A DNA stretch of 64,000 bases from Cellulophaga baltica (GCF_900102165.1 NZ_FNBD01000003.1:124001-188000), one strand, 5' to 3'; positions 7,888 through 16,528 are shown, counted from the stretch's first letter. Numbers and translations: made by a program. Notes: generated from the letters alone by a model not told the origin.

Positions 7888-8625
7888 CTATTCTTTATCT
7901 ATTTTATTTTGTAACGCATAATAAGCTCTTTTAGAAGCAATTTCTTCCGCCTTCTTTTTTGAAGTTGCTCTGGCTTTTGAAATTATTTTTTTATTGATAT
8001 GGAGTTTTACTGCAAAATGCTTTACCGCATCATTGCCAGTGTCCTCATAAATATCATAGTAGAAAGATTTTTTTTGCTTTTGGCACCATTCTATCAAAAG
8101 ACTCTTATAACTGATCACTTTACCTTCTAGTTGCTCTATATCAACGTAGGGATCAATTACCCTCTTACTAATAAATTTCTCGCAGTATTTATAACCACGA
8201 TCTAAGTAAATAGCCCCCACTAATGCTTCAAAGACATTGCCGTGAATATTATCGCCAAAATGTGATTTAGGGATTCTACTTTCTACAAAATGAATTAAGT
8301 TTAAGTCTTTCCCTAATTCATTTAAATGCTCTCTACTTACAATTTTAGAGCGCATTTTCGTCAAGTATCCTTCATCACCTGTTGGAACTTCGCTATACAA
8401 ATATTTAGAGATGATGGTTCCTAACATAGAATCGCCTAAAAACTCAAGGCGCTCATAATTCATAGGCATACCATCTTCATCCTTAATATTCGCAGATCTA
8501 TGTAAAAATGCTTTCTTATAAACAGCCAGTTTTCTAGGTTTAAAACCTAAAATTCGGGTCATCCCTAAAAAAAAATCCCCATCCTCTTTAGAATGGGAAT
8601 TAAATATATTTGAGGGAAAATTCAT
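7888..8625 (-). CDS. rnc: Ribonuclease III
   Basis: 245-residue double-strand RNA endonuclease. The catalytic signature NYERLEFLGDSMLGTIIS is intact near residue 57, with the second acidic cluster in NVFEALVGAIYLDRGY. The C-terminal double-stranded RNA-binding domain ends in ISKARATSKKKAEEIASKRAYYAL. It processes rRNA precursors and structured mRNAs, and could act on the RNA duplexes proposed elsewhere in this window. The gene starts 7 nt after the fabF stop, so it is co-transcribed with fabF. Confidence 0.97.
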   Translation of the reverse strand: MNFPSNIFNSHSKEDGDFFLGMTRILGFKPRKLAVYKKAFLHRSANIKDEDGMPMNYERLEFLGDSMLGTIISKYLYSEVPTGDEGYLTKMRSKIVSREHLNELGKDLNLIHFVESRIPKSHFGDNIHGNVFEALVGAIYLDRGYKYCEKFISKRVIDPYVDIEQLEGKVISYKSLLIEWCQKQKKSFYYDIYEDTGNDAVKHFAVKLHINKKIISKARATSKKKAEEIASKRAYYALQNKIDKE

Positions 8626-8632
8626 TGGTAGC

Positions 8633-9883
8633 TTAACTTATTTTTTTAAAGATAACACATGCATTGTGTCCACCAAAACCAAAAGTATTACTTAAAGCAA
8701 CTTTCACATCTCTTTTTTGAGCCTTATTTAACGTTAAGTTTAATTTAGGATCAATGTTCTCATCAATATGTGTATGATTAATTGTTGGAGGAACAATTCC
8801 GTGCTCCATAGACAAAATAGCTGCAATGGCTTCTATAGCTCCTGCTGCTCCTAACAAATGCCCCGTCATAGACTTTGTTGAGTTGATATTTATTTTATGA
8901 GCATGCTCTCCAAACACCTTAGATATCGCTTTTAATTCTGCTACATCACCAAGTGGCGTAGAAGTACCATGCGTATTTATAGCATCTACATCTTCTGGAT
9001 TAAGACCTGCATCTTTTAAACAGTTCTGCATCACGCGCACAACACCAATACCGTCTGGATGTGGAGCCGTCATATGATAAGCATCACTTGAAAGACCACC
9101 ACCAGCAACCTCTGCGTAGATTTTTGCACCTCTAGCTACGGCATGTTCGTATTCTTCTAGAATTAATGCTCCTGCACCTTCTCCAAGCACAAAACCATCT
9201 CTAGTAGCGTCAAAAGGCCTAGAAGCTGTTTCCATTTCTTCGTTTCTGGTAGATAATGCGTGCATTGCACCAAAACCACCCATACCTGCTATGGTTACCG
9301 CAGCTTCACTACCACCTGTAACCACCACATCACAATGTCCTAATCTAATGGTGTTCAACGCATCAATAATTGCATTTGCAGATGATGCACATGCAGAAAC
9401 TGTGGTATAATTAGGCCCCATAAAACCATGTCTGATAGAAATATTGCCTGGAGCAATATCTGCAATCATCTTAGGAATAAAGAACGGATTAAATCTTGGG
9501 GTACCATCACCTGCAGCAAAATTTAGAACTTCATTTTGAAAAGTTTCTAAACCTCCTATCCCAGCTCCCCAAATGACACCAACTCTAAATTTATCAACCG
9601 TATCAAAATCGATACCACTGTCTTTAATTGCTTCATCTGAAGACACTATTGCGTACTGTGCAAACCGGTCTAATTTCCTTGCTTCTTTTCGATCGAAAAA
9701 ATCTTCAACATTGAAGTTTTTTAGCTCGCAAGCAAATTTGGTCTTGAATTTCTCACTATCATAATAGGTTATTGGAGCCGAACCGCTTTTACCATTCACC
9801 AAACCATCCCAATACTCTTCAATAGTATTACCAATTGGGGTTAATGCCCCAATTCCTGTAACTACAACTCGCTTTAACTGCAT
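8633..9883 (-). CDS. fabF: Beta-ketoacyl-ACP synthase II
   Basis: 416-residue condensing enzyme of fatty-acid elongation, working on acyl-ACP and malonyl-ACP. The Cys nucleophile lies in TVSACASSANAI, the two His in NTHGTSTPLGD and KSMTGHLLGAAGA, and the family end is NTFGFGGHNACVIF. I use the start MQLKRVVVTGIG at 9883; an upstream ATG at 9892 adds only MKS. It is downstream of acpP in the same direction, with a terminator between, and upstream of rnc. Confidence 0.97.
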   Translation of the reverse strand: MQLKRVVVTGIGALTPIGNTIEEYWDGLVNGKSGSAPITYYDSEKFKTKFACELKNFNVEDFFDRKEARKLDRFAQYAIVSSDEAIKDSGIDFDTVDKFRVGVIWGAGIGGLETFQNEVLNFAAGDGTPRFNPFFIPKMIADIAPGNISIRHGFMGPNYTTVSACASSANAIIDALNTIRLGHCDVVVTGGSEAAVTIAGMGGFGAMHALSTRNEEMETASRPFDATRDGFVLGEGAGALILEEYEHAVARGAKIYAEVAGGGLSSDAYHMTAPHPDGIGVVRVMQNCLKDAGLNPEDVDAINTHGTSTPLGDVAELKAISKVFGEHAHKININSTKSMTGHLLGAAGAIEAIAAILSMEHGIVPPTINHTHIDENIDPKLNLTLNKAQKRDVKVALSNTFGFGGHNACVIFKKIS

Positions 9884-9936
9884 TGATTTCATTTTATTTA
9901 AGTAAACAACTTTATCAAAAGTAGGTGTAAATTAAA

Positions 9937-9973
9937 AAAAATATCCATGCGGAGTAATTACCACATGGATATT
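9937..9973 (-). terminator. Terminator between acpP and fabF
   Basis: Arms ATATCCATG 9941-9949 and CATGGATAT 9964-9972 with additional inner GG/CC pairs, followed on the minus strand by a run of eight T. It lies downstream of acpP and upstream of fabF and would let acpP be expressed above fabF through partial read-through. Confidence 0.85.
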
Positions 9974-10001
9974 TTATAATCTTAATTAAGATATCATAAA
10001 A

Positions 10002-10235
10002 TTACTTTGCTTCTTCTATATAACTTATAGCTTGACCAACAGTAGCAATATTCTCTGCTTGATCATCTGGAATTTGGATATCAAATTCTTTTTCGAATTC
10101 CATGATTAACTCAACAGTATCCAATGAATCTGCTCCTAAGTCGTTTGTAAAGCTTGCTTCAGCAACAACTTCGTTCTCATCAACTCCTAATTTATCAACG
10201 ATGATAGCTTTAACTCTTGATGCAATATCTGACAT
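10002..10235 (-). CDS. acpP: Acyl carrier protein
   Basis: 77-residue carrier for growing fatty acids. The 4'-phosphopantetheine attachment site is Ser37 in [17 protein letters not shown], within a strongly acidic helix bundle. Normal length and full conservation. First gene of the acpP-fabF-rnc cluster on the minus strand. On this strand a TATTTTTG box (10268-10275) lies about 33 nt before the start and fits the -7 element. Confidence 0.98.
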   Translation of the reverse strand: MSDIASRVKAIIVDKLGVDENEVVAEASFTNDLGADSLDTVELIMEFEKEFDIQIPDDQAENIATVGQAISYIEEAK

Positions 10236-10267
10236 AATTATTCTTGTTTTAAAAATTTAACTGGTGG

Positions 10268-10275
10268 CAAAAATA
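10268..10275 (-). promoter_or_regulatory. Bacteroidota -7 box of acpP
   Basis: Reads TATTTTTG on the minus strand, matching TAnnTTTG, about 33 nt upstream of the acpP start. No convincing -33 TTTG at the expected distance. Confidence 0.45.
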
Positions 10276-10394
10276 AAAAACTTTGGATTAATAACACTAT
10301 TTGTCGTTAAAATGTATCAGATTTTAACCAAATTAATTACAAGAGTGTTATTTTAGCCTTAAATTTTTCTCCTTCAATAACCCCAAAACACCCT

Positions 10395-10961
10395 ATGAAA
10401 CGTATTGTTCTTTTTGCTTCTGGTTCTGGATCTAATGTTGAAAACATAGTACATTATTTTCAAGATAATTCTGAGGTTACTATCGCCGCTGTATTTACTA
10501 ACAAAAGCGATGCCAAAGTTTTAGATAGATGTAAAATGCTGAAAATAAGCGCCTTACACTTCAACAGAACCTCATTTTATGATACTGATTGCCTATTAGA
10601 CATTTTGAAGGGAATGAAACCAGATCTAATTGTATTGGCAGGATTCCTCTGGAAAATCCCTGAAAAACTCGTGCAGAGCTTCCCAAATAAGATTGTAAAT
10701 ATTCATCCAGCTCTGTTGCCAAAATACGGAGGAAAGGGAATGTATGGAATGAATGTTCATAATGCTGTAAAAGCCAATAATGAACTAGAAACAGGTATCA
10801 CAATCCACTTTGTGAACGAAAATTACGATGAAGGCGCCATAATAAGGCAAGAAAAAACCCAAATTGCACCTAAAGATAGCGCTGATGATATCGCTAAAAA
10901 AATACACGAATTAGAATACAAACACTTTCCTAAAGTTATAGACCAAATATTACATGGATAA
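10395..10961 (+). CDS. purN: Phosphoribosylglycinamide formyltransferase
   Basis: 188-residue enzyme of purine synthesis that transfers a formyl group from 10-formyl-THF to GAR. Visible landmarks are the N-terminal LFASGSGSNVENIVHYF (phosphate loop), the catalytic His in KIVNIHPALLPKYGGKGMYG, and the Asp in FVNENYDEGAIIRQEK. Its stop overlaps the rnhA start by 8 nt (ATGGATAA), so the two genes are translationally coupled. The acpP gene is divergent. Confidence 0.96.
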   Translation: MKRIVLFASGSGSNVENIVHYFQDNSEVTIAAVFTNKSDAKVLDRCKMLKISALHFNRTSFYDTDCLLDILKGMKPDLIVLAGFLWKIPEKLVQSFPNKIVNIHPALLPKYGGKGMYGMNVHNAVKANNELETGITIHFVNENYDEGAIIRQEKTQIAPKDSADDIAKKIHELEYKHFPKVIDQILHG

Positions 10962-11421
10962 CATACAAGTACATATTTATACTGATGGAGCTGCAAGAGG
11001 AAATCCCGGTCCTGGTGGATATGGTATTGTCATGGAATGGGTAGGAAAACCCTACAAAAAAGAATTCTCAGAAGGTTTTAAACATACTACTAATAATAGA
11101 ATGGAACTTCTTGCTGTAATTGAAGCTTTAAAAAAACTTAAAAACGAAGGCACCTATGTAAAAGTCTTCACAGATTCTAAATATGTGGTAGATACTGTAG
11201 AGAAGAAATGGTATGTAAAATGGGAAAAAACGAATTTTAAGGGTAAAAAAAACCCAGACCTCTGGAAGCTTTTCCTTGTGGAATATAGAAAACAGCACGT
11301 TTCTTTTCAATGGATCAAAGGTCATAACAATCACAGACAAAATGAACGATGCGATGCTCTTGCTGTTGCTGCATCAAAAGAACGAAACCTTAAAGAAGAT
11401 TCAGGCTTTAATCCTAGTTAA
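10954..11421 (+). CDS. rnhA: Ribonuclease HI
   Basis: 155-residue nuclease that cuts RNA in RNA-DNA hybrids. The four acidic catalytic residues are seen: Asp in YTDGAARGNPGPGGYG, Glu in RMELLAVIEAL, Asp in FTDSKYVVD, and Asp in NERCDALA. The KWxxTNFKGKKNPDLW region matches the handle. It overlaps purN by 8 nt and ends in a 4-nt overlap with the convergent S10 peptidase gene, so no terminator space remains between them. Confidence 0.96.
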   Translation: MDNIQVHIYTDGAARGNPGPGGYGIVMEWVGKPYKKEFSEGFKHTTNNRMELLAVIEALKKLKNEGTYVKVFTDSKYVVDTVEKKWYVKWEKTNFKGKKNPDLWKLFLVEYRKQHVSFQWIKGHNNHRQNERCDALAVAASKERNLKEDSGFNPS

Positions 11422-12908
11422 TATTTTGCGCTTTTACCACTAGCCTGAGTTTTACGTATAAAAGCGCGAATATCATCATTAGCATTTTTTAAATCTTCTT
11501 TACGCAAATACATCATATGCCCACTGCGGTAGCCTTTAAATTCAAAACGATCTTTCATACGCCCACTAGGATCTACTTGCCACATGGTATATTTTGCGTT
11601 AAAATAGGTAGTAGCCCCATCATAATACCCACTTTGCACCAACACATTTAAATACGGGTTTTGCGCCATTGCTTGTCTTAAATCATCACGAGTATGGTCA
11701 TCACTATCATCCCAAGGGTGCACTGGGCCAAACATATTGTATTTAATATCTGTCTTGAAATTTAACTCTTCCTGTAAATAATAATTAATTGCCGGTGTAA
11801 AACTGTGCAACCATGAGGTAAGTTCTGCATTATAATCTGGTTTGTCTCCAGAAATCTGCCTATCTACACCTAAATACCTACTATCTAATCTTCCTACCGT
11901 ATAACCACTTTTATCTTTTAATAAATTTTTCCAAAAATAGCTTGTAGGCACTACCAGGTTTTGATCCAGTATTTCTTTTTTAGTCAAACCAGCGTAATAT
12001 GCCATTTTCTCTGCCACAGTATTTCTTTCGGTTTCAGAAATAAAACCACCCTTAGCTATTGCAGGCAACACACTATTTATAGTATACGCCTCGACTTCTG
12101 GCAAAATATCATTCAAATCTTTCTGCTGTAATGCTGCCGGCAATGCTTGATGATGCCATGCCGCCGCCGTGTAGTACGGTAAATTAAGCGCTCCTGAAAC
12201 AGGACCATCTTCCCTTAAAACCTTATAGTCTGCTGGTGAAACCATGATAACACCGTTTAAATACATCCATTGCTGATTTTGCAAGGCAAGAGACAAGCCC
12301 ATAACTCGTGTGCCTCCATAACTTTCTCCTATTATATACTTTGGAGAACGCCACCGATTATTTCTGGTTACAAATGTATTTAACCATTCTGCCAAATATT
12401 TTATATCAGCATTAATCCCAAAAAACTTTTTACGATCTACCTCTTTTCCTGTTTCAGGAATAGTTCTACTGTAGCCCGTATTTACAGGGTTTACGTATAC
12501 AATATCTGTTTCATCCAAAACAGAATATGGATTTTCATTTACACCATAAGGTTGCACGGGATACCCTTCATCATCAATCTTCAATATTCTAGGACCTGTA
12601 TACGCCAAATGCATCCAGACCGATGCAGAACCAGGCCCACCATTAAAGGAAATAAGTAGCGGTCTTGAAGCGCTATCCTTTACATTGTCTCTTGTATAAT
12701 AAGTATACTGTAAGCTTGCGATTGGCTCTCCCTTTTCGTCCCAAACAGGTTGCATGCCTGCTTGTACCGTATAATTAATTAAAGTACCGTTAATGGTTGC
12801 TTTACTTTTTGTTGTAATAATCGTATCTACGGGAATTTTTCTTCCCTGTGCAGAAATAGCGGTTACTACTAAAAACGGAATTAAAAGAAGATAATGTACA
12901 GCCTTCAT
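11418..12908 (-). CDS. Exported S10 family serine carboxypeptidase
   Basis: About 496 residues with a signal peptide (MKAVHYLLLIPFLVVTAISA) and likely periplasmic or outer-surface location. The catalytic Ser sits in GESYGGTRVMG (about residue 196), the Asp in VLVQSGYYDGATT, and the His near YRSGHMMYLR; the oxyanion region is SFNGGPGSASVWMHLAY. S10 enzymes release C-terminal amino acids at acidic pH. I choose the start at 12908 because it begins with a proper signal peptide; the longer frame to 12968 adds 20 residues without one. A peptide-scavenging role is likely. The gene is alone. Confidence 0.92.
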   Translation of the reverse strand: MKAVHYLLLIPFLVVTAISAQGRKIPVDTIITTKSKATINGTLINYTVQAGMQPVWDEKGEPIASLQYTYYTRDNVKDSASRPLLISFNGGPGSASVWMHLAYTGPRILKIDDEGYPVQPYGVNENPYSVLDETDIVYVNPVNTGYSRTIPETGKEVDRKKFFGINADIKYLAEWLNTFVTRNNRWRSPKYIIGESYGGTRVMGLSLALQNQQWMYLNGVIMVSPADYKVLREDGPVSGALNLPYYTAAAWHHQALPAALQQKDLNDILPEVEAYTINSVLPAIAKGGFISETERNTVAEKMAYYAGLTKKEILDQNLVVPTSYFWKNLLKDKSGYTVGRLDSRYLGVDRQISGDKPDYNAELTSWLHSFTPAINYYLQEELNFKTDIKYNMFGPVHPWDDSDDHTRDDLRQAMAQNPYLNVLVQSGYYDGATTYFNAKYTMWQVDPSGRMKDRFEFKGYRSGHMMYLRKEDLKNANDDIRAFIRKTQASGKSAKY

Positions 12909-13102
12909 AATTTGGTAAGTAAAAAATTGATTTCTAAAAATAATGCTTTTTAAAGAAACGCAGGTCACTAAGCCTAAAGAACATAAGAAAATAAACGGTC
13001 TTTAAAACAACGGTAAGCCCTGCGCGTTTATAGAAGTGAAACAACTTAGTTAAACTGTTCATACTTTTTTAAAACTCCCTTACATACCTCAAAAGTTACC
13101 CT

Positions 13103-13110
13103 TATATTTG
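13103..13110 (+). promoter_or_regulatory. Bacteroidota -7 box (TATATTTG) of the PfkB gene
   Basis: Perfect TAnnTTTG 19 nt before the ATG at 13130. The -33 element is not clear. Confidence 0.55.
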
Positions 13111-13129
13111 CACAAAATTACAGACCATA

Positions 13130-14056
13130 ATGGGTAAATTATTAATTGTTGGAACGGTTGCTTTTGATGCTATTGAAACACCTTTCGGAAAAACTGATAA
13201 AATATTAGGAGGGGCTGCAACGTATATTGGCTTAGCGGCATCTCAATTTAATGTAGAATCAGCCATTGTTTCTATTATTGGCGATGATATGCCAGAAGAA
13301 TACTTAACACTTTTGAAAGAGAAAAATATTGATCTTTCTGGGTTAGAAATTGTAAAAGGAGGAAAAACTTTTTACTGGAAAGGTAAATATCACAACGATT
13401 TAAATACTAGAGATACTTTAGCCACAGAGCTTAATGTATTAGCAGATTTTAATCCTGTAGTACCTAATGGTTTTAAAGATGCCGATGTTGTTATGTTAGG
13501 AAATTTACATCCTAGCGTCCAATTAAGTGTAATTAATCAATTAGAACAAAAACCAAAATTAATAGTACTAGATACTATGAATTTTTGGATGGACAATAGC
13601 TTACCTGAATTATTAGAGGTTATAAAGCATATTGATGTAATTACCATTAATGATGAAGAAGCACGCCAATTAACTGGAGAGTACTCTTTAGTAAAGGCAG
13701 CTGCTAAAATTGAAAAAATGGGACCAAAATATGTAGTTATTAAAAAAGGAGAACATGGCGCATTACTTTTCCATGAGACCAAAGTATTCTTTGCTCCTGC
13801 GCTTCCTTTAGAAGAAGTTTTTGACCCTACTGGTGCCGGTGATACTTTTGCAGGTGGTTTTTCTGGGTATTTAGCACAGACACAAAACATCTCCTTTAAC
13901 AATATGAAAAACGCTATTATACAAGGTTCAAATTTAGCGTCGTTCTGCGTAGAGAAGTTTGGCACCGAACGCATGAAGAAATTATCAAAAGAAGAAACTA
14001 ATAAAAGATTACATCAGTTCAAAGAGTTAAGTCAATTTGATATTGAATTACAATAA
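13130..14056 (+). CDS. PfkB family sugar/nucleoside kinase
   Basis: 308-residue ribokinase-superfamily kinase. It shows the N-terminal GGAATYIGLAAS region and the C-terminal PfkB signature DPTGAGDTFAGGFSGYLA, with the catalytic Asp at about residue 238, and the ATP-contacting KKGEHGALLF. The exact substrate (adenosine, ribose or another sugar) cannot be read from the sequence. It is followed by its own terminator and then, 53 nt later, by the PurF-like gene, so a link with nucleotide metabolism is plausible. Confidence 0.92.
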   Translation: MGKLLIVGTVAFDAIETPFGKTDKILGGAATYIGLAASQFNVESAIVSIIGDDMPEEYLTLLKEKNIDLSGLEIVKGGKTFYWKGKYHNDLNTRDTLATELNVLADFNPVVPNGFKDADVVMLGNLHPSVQLSVINQLEQKPKLIVLDTMNFWMDNSLPELLEVIKHIDVITINDEEARQLTGEYSLVKAAAKIEKMGPKYVVIKKGEHGALLFHETKVFFAPALPLEEVFDPTGAGDTFAGGFSGYLAQTQNISFNNMKNAIIQGSNLASFCVEKFGTERMKKLSKEETNKRLHQFKELSQFDIELQ

Positions 14057-14066
14057 AAAAACCTAC

Positions 14067-14090
14067 GCCCTGTCTTTTCAGGGCTTTTTT
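14067..14090 (+). terminator. Terminator after the PfkB gene
   Basis: GCCCTG/CAGGGC stem (14067-14072, 14079-14084), 6-nt loop, then six T. It lies 11 nt past the stop. Confidence 0.93.
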
Positions 14091-14109
14091 AATATATCTC
14101 GAGAAGAAA

Positions 14110-16008
14110 ATGAGTGATGCCATTAAACACGAATGCGGAATTTCTTTAATACGTTTGTTAAAGCCGCTAGAATATTATCAAGAGAAATACGGTACCGCTT
14201 TTTACGGTGTAAACAAGATGTACCTTATGATGGAAAAGCAGCATAATCGAGGTCAAGACGGTGCTGGTTTTGCAAGTATTAAATTAGATATGAAGGCTGG
14301 TGAACGCTACATGAGTAGAGTACGTTCTATTGCGCAGCAACCTATCCAAGATATCTTTGCCCAAATTAATGATAGAGTAAACTCTGCTATTAAAGAAAAT
14401 CCTGAGTATGAGAACAATGTTGCTCTTCAGAAAAAACACATTCCATACATTGGCGAGGTTCTATTAGGACATGTACGTTATGGTACGTTTGGAAAGAACA
14501 GTATTGAGAGTGTACACCCCTTTTTAAGACAAAACAATTGGATGCACCGTAACCTTATTGTTGCAGGGAACTTTAACATGACCAATGTTGATGAGCTTTT
14601 TGATAATTTAATTCAAATTGGCCAGCACCCAAAAGAAATGGCAGATACGGTTACCGTTATGGAAAAAATCGGTCACTTTTTAGATGATGCTGTCGCTAAG
14701 CTTTACAAAGAAATTAAAAAAGAAGGTTTTAACAAACAAGAAGCTTCTCCCTTAATTGCAGAGCGCTTAAATGTGGCTAAAATTTTACGTAGAGCAGCAA
14801 AAAACTGGGATGGTGGTTATACTATGGCAGGCTTATTAGGTCATGGTGATGCTTTTGTATTACGTGACCCTGCAGGAATTAGACCTGCGTATTATTATAA
14901 AGATGATGAAGTTGTTGTTGTTGCATCAGAAAGGCCCGCAATACAAACCGTTTTCAATATACAATTTGAAGATATAAAAGAACTAGATCCTGGACATGCA
15001 ATTCTTGTGAAAAAGAATGGCAAAACTATCATTAAAGAAATTCTAGAGCCAACAGAACGCAAAGCTTGTTCTTTTGAGCGTATTTATTTCTCTAGAGGTA
15101 GCGACAAAGAAATCTACCAAGAACGTAAAGAATTGGGTAAACTCATCTTCCCACAAATACTTGAGTGTATAGATGAAGATATAAAGAACACCGTATTCTC
15201 TTATATTCCTAATACAGCAGAAACCTCATTCTACGGAATGGTGAAGGAAGCTCAAAATTACATGAACAAAAAGAAAGAAGAACAAATTCTTTCTATTGGT
15301 TCAAAGATTACCAAAGAGGAATTGCATGAGATTTTAGATGTAAGACCAAGAATTGAAAAAGTAGCAATTAAAGATGCTAAGCTTAGAACCTTTATCGCAC
15401 AAGATAGTGGTAGAGATGACTTGGTTGCGCATGTATACGACATCTCTTACGGTTCTGTAAAAAAAGGAGACAACTTAGTCATAATAGACGATAGTATTGT
15501 TAGAGGTACTACCTTAAAGAAAAGTATCCTTAAAATATTAGACAGGTTACATCCTAAGAAAATTGTAGTAGTATCTTCTGCTCCACAAATTAGATACCCT
15601 GATTGTTATGGTATTGATATGGCAAAGCTAGAAGACTTTATTGCTTTTAGAGCGGCATTAGAATTGCATAAGGATAGAAATACCATGCATATTGTTGATG
15701 ATATTTATCAGAAATGCCTATTGCAAGTAAATTCACATGATAAAGACGTGATCAATTATGTAAAAGAATTTTACTTGCCTTTTACAGCAACAGAGATATC
15801 TGACAAAATAGGCATCTTGTTAAGTTCTCCTGAGATAAATGCAGAGGTACAGATTATTTATCAAACGATATCTAACCTACATCAAGCTTGTCCGCAAAAC
15901 CTGGGAGACTGGTATTTTACAGGAGAATATCCTACACCTGGAGGGAACAGAGTAGTAAATAGAGCATTTATAAATTTCTACGAAGGAAAAAACGAACGCG
16001 CATATTAA
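14110..16008 (+). CDS. Amidophosphoribosyltransferase, long PurF-like form
   Basis: 632-residue enzyme, longer than standard PurF (about 470-510). The glutaminase nucleophile is Cys9 after a short propeptide (MSDAIKHE/CGI), with the Ntn fold in HNRGQDGAGFA and LGHVRYGTFGKNS. The PRPP-binding motif VIIDDSIVRGTTLKKS is intact, as is the PurF-like CYGIDMA. First step of purine synthesis: PRPP plus glutamine to phosphoribosylamine. Bacteroidota often carry this long form beside a standard PurF; whether it is the main or a second copy cannot be seen here. Adjacent to PfkB. Confidence 0.9.
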   Translation: MSDAIKHECGISLIRLLKPLEYYQEKYGTAFYGVNKMYLMMEKQHNRGQDGAGFASIKLDMKAGERYMSRVRSIAQQPIQDIFAQINDRVNSAIKENPEYENNVALQKKHIPYIGEVLLGHVRYGTFGKNSIESVHPFLRQNNWMHRNLIVAGNFNMTNVDELFDNLIQIGQHPKEMADTVTVMEKIGHFLDDAVAKLYKEIKKEGFNKQEASPLIAERLNVAKILRRAAKNWDGGYTMAGLLGHGDAFVLRDPAGIRPAYYYKDDEVVVVASERPAIQTVFNIQFEDIKELDPGHAILVKKNGKTIIKEILEPTERKACSFERIYFSRGSDKEIYQERKELGKLIFPQILECIDEDIKNTVFSYIPNTAETSFYGMVKEAQNYMNKKKEEQILSIGSKITKEELHEILDVRPRIEKVAIKDAKLRTFIAQDSGRDDLVAHVYDISYGSVKKGDNLVIIDDSIVRGTTLKKSILKILDRLHPKKIVVVSSAPQIRYPDCYGIDMAKLEDFIAFRAALELHKDRNTMHIVDDIYQKCLLQVNSHDKDVINYVKEFYLPFTATEISDKIGILLSSPEINAEVQIIYQTISNLHQACPQNLGDWYFTGEYPTPGGNRVVNRAFINFYEGKNERAY

Positions 16009-16016
16009 CCTACAGC

Positions 16017-16054
16017 TATCGATGAAATGCAACGAATAGTGTATTTCATCGATA
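16017..16054. repeat. 12-bp perfect inverted repeat after the PurF-like gene
   Basis: TATCGATGAAAT (16017-16028) and ATTTCATCGATA (16043-16054) form a perfect 12-bp stem with a 14-nt loop, just 9 nt past the stop. There is no T-run after it, so it is more likely an mRNA 3'-end stabiliser, Rho-dependent end or protein-binding site than an intrinsic terminator. It immediately precedes the small-RNA array. Confidence 0.6.
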
Positions 16055-16102
16055 ATATTGACCGATTGACGTAAAATTAGTCGTTTCAACGAGTGGCAAG
16101 AG

Positions 16103-16110
16103 TAATTTTA
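16103..16110 (+). promoter_or_regulatory. -7 box of small RNA copy 1
   Basis: TAATTTTA, 7 of 8 matches to TAnnTTTG, placed exactly 5 nt before the conserved CCATAGC start, the same spacing as in the other three copies. Confidence 0.6.
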
Positions 16111-16115
16111 GATTG

Positions 16116-16185
16116 CCATAGCATAAGTAGGTTAAGTTTATGGTAAGATTTGGGGAAAAAGGTGGAGTCTAACTCCGCCTTTTTT
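16116..16185 (+). ncRNA. Candidate small RNA, family 1, copy 1
   Basis: About 70-nt unit with no ORF. It begins CCATAGCATAAGTAGGTTAA, can form a short 5' hairpin (CCATA at 16116-16120 with TATGG at 16139-16143) that shows the AAGTAGGTTAAG loop, then a single-stranded TAAGATTTGGGG (16144-16155). It ends with an intrinsic terminator: GGTGGAGT 16161-16168 pairs with ACTCCGCC 16172-16179 (3-nt loop), then six T. Upstream promoter at 16103-16110. First of four units. I do not recognise the family; comparison with Rfam Bacteroidota sRNAs such as Flavo-1 is needed. Confidence 0.82.
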
Positions 16186-16270
16186 ATTTTTATACTTTTC
16201 TAATTGCAATACAGCATACTTCAAGACTACCAAATACACTGCTGTTTTACCTTTTGACTTTTATATCCGA

Positions 16271-16288
16271 GCGTTCATCTAAAACTTT
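16271..16288 (+). promoter_or_regulatory. Upstream box shared by small RNA copies 2 and 3 (copy 2)
   Basis: The 18-mer GCGTTCATCTAAAACTTT occurs here and, identically, at 16475-16492; in both cases it begins exactly 54 bp before the RNA core. Its 3' end overlaps the -33 TTTG (16286-16289), 22 bp from the TACCTTTG at 16312-16319. It is either a recent-duplication scar or a regulator-binding site. Confidence 0.6.
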
Positions 16289-16311
16289 GATGCACAACAT
16301 ACTCATTAACA

Positions 16312-16319
16312 TACCTTTG
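16312..16319 (+). promoter_or_regulatory. -7 box of small RNA copy 2
   Basis: TACCTTTG, a perfect TAnnTTTG, 5 nt before the RNA core, with TTTG at 16286-16289 as -33 element. Confidence 0.8.
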
Positions 16320-16324
16320 GAGAA

Positions 16325-16395
16325 CCATAGCATAAGTAGGTTAAGTTCATGGTAAGATTTGGGGAAAAAAGGTGGAGTCTGACTTCACCTTTTTG
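16325..16395 (+). ncRNA. Candidate small RNA, family 1, copy 2
   Basis: About 71 nt. The 39-nt core from 16325 differs from copy 1 at only one base (C at 16348), followed by GGGG and A-rich linker. Terminator: GGTGGAGT 16371-16378 with ACTTCACC 16382-16389, then five T. Compared with copy 1, stem pair 3 changes from T-G to T-A and pair 5 from G-C to G-T, so pairing is kept while bases change. Start is 209 bp after copy 1. Confidence 0.85.
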
Positions 16396-16474
16396 TATTT
16401 ACACTATTCTTCATAAAAAAAATACCATAATCCCTTTCAAAAAGCCAAAAAGAGTATTTCAACTTGGATAAACG

Positions 16475-16492
16475 GCGTTCATCTAAAACTTT
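16475..16492 (+). promoter_or_regulatory. Upstream box shared by small RNA copies 2 and 3 (copy 3)
   Basis: Identical 18-mer to 16271-16288, again 54 bp before the core. The -33-like position reads TTTC (16490-16493), one base off TTTG. Confidence 0.6.
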
Positions 16493-16515
16493 CGTCTAAA
16501 TATACTATCTCAAAC

Positions 16516-16523
16516 TACATTTG
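16516..16523 (+). promoter_or_regulatory. -7 box of small RNA copy 3
   Basis: TACATTTG, perfect TAnnTTTG, 5 nt before the RNA core. Confidence 0.8.
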
Positions 16524-16528
16524 TAGGA

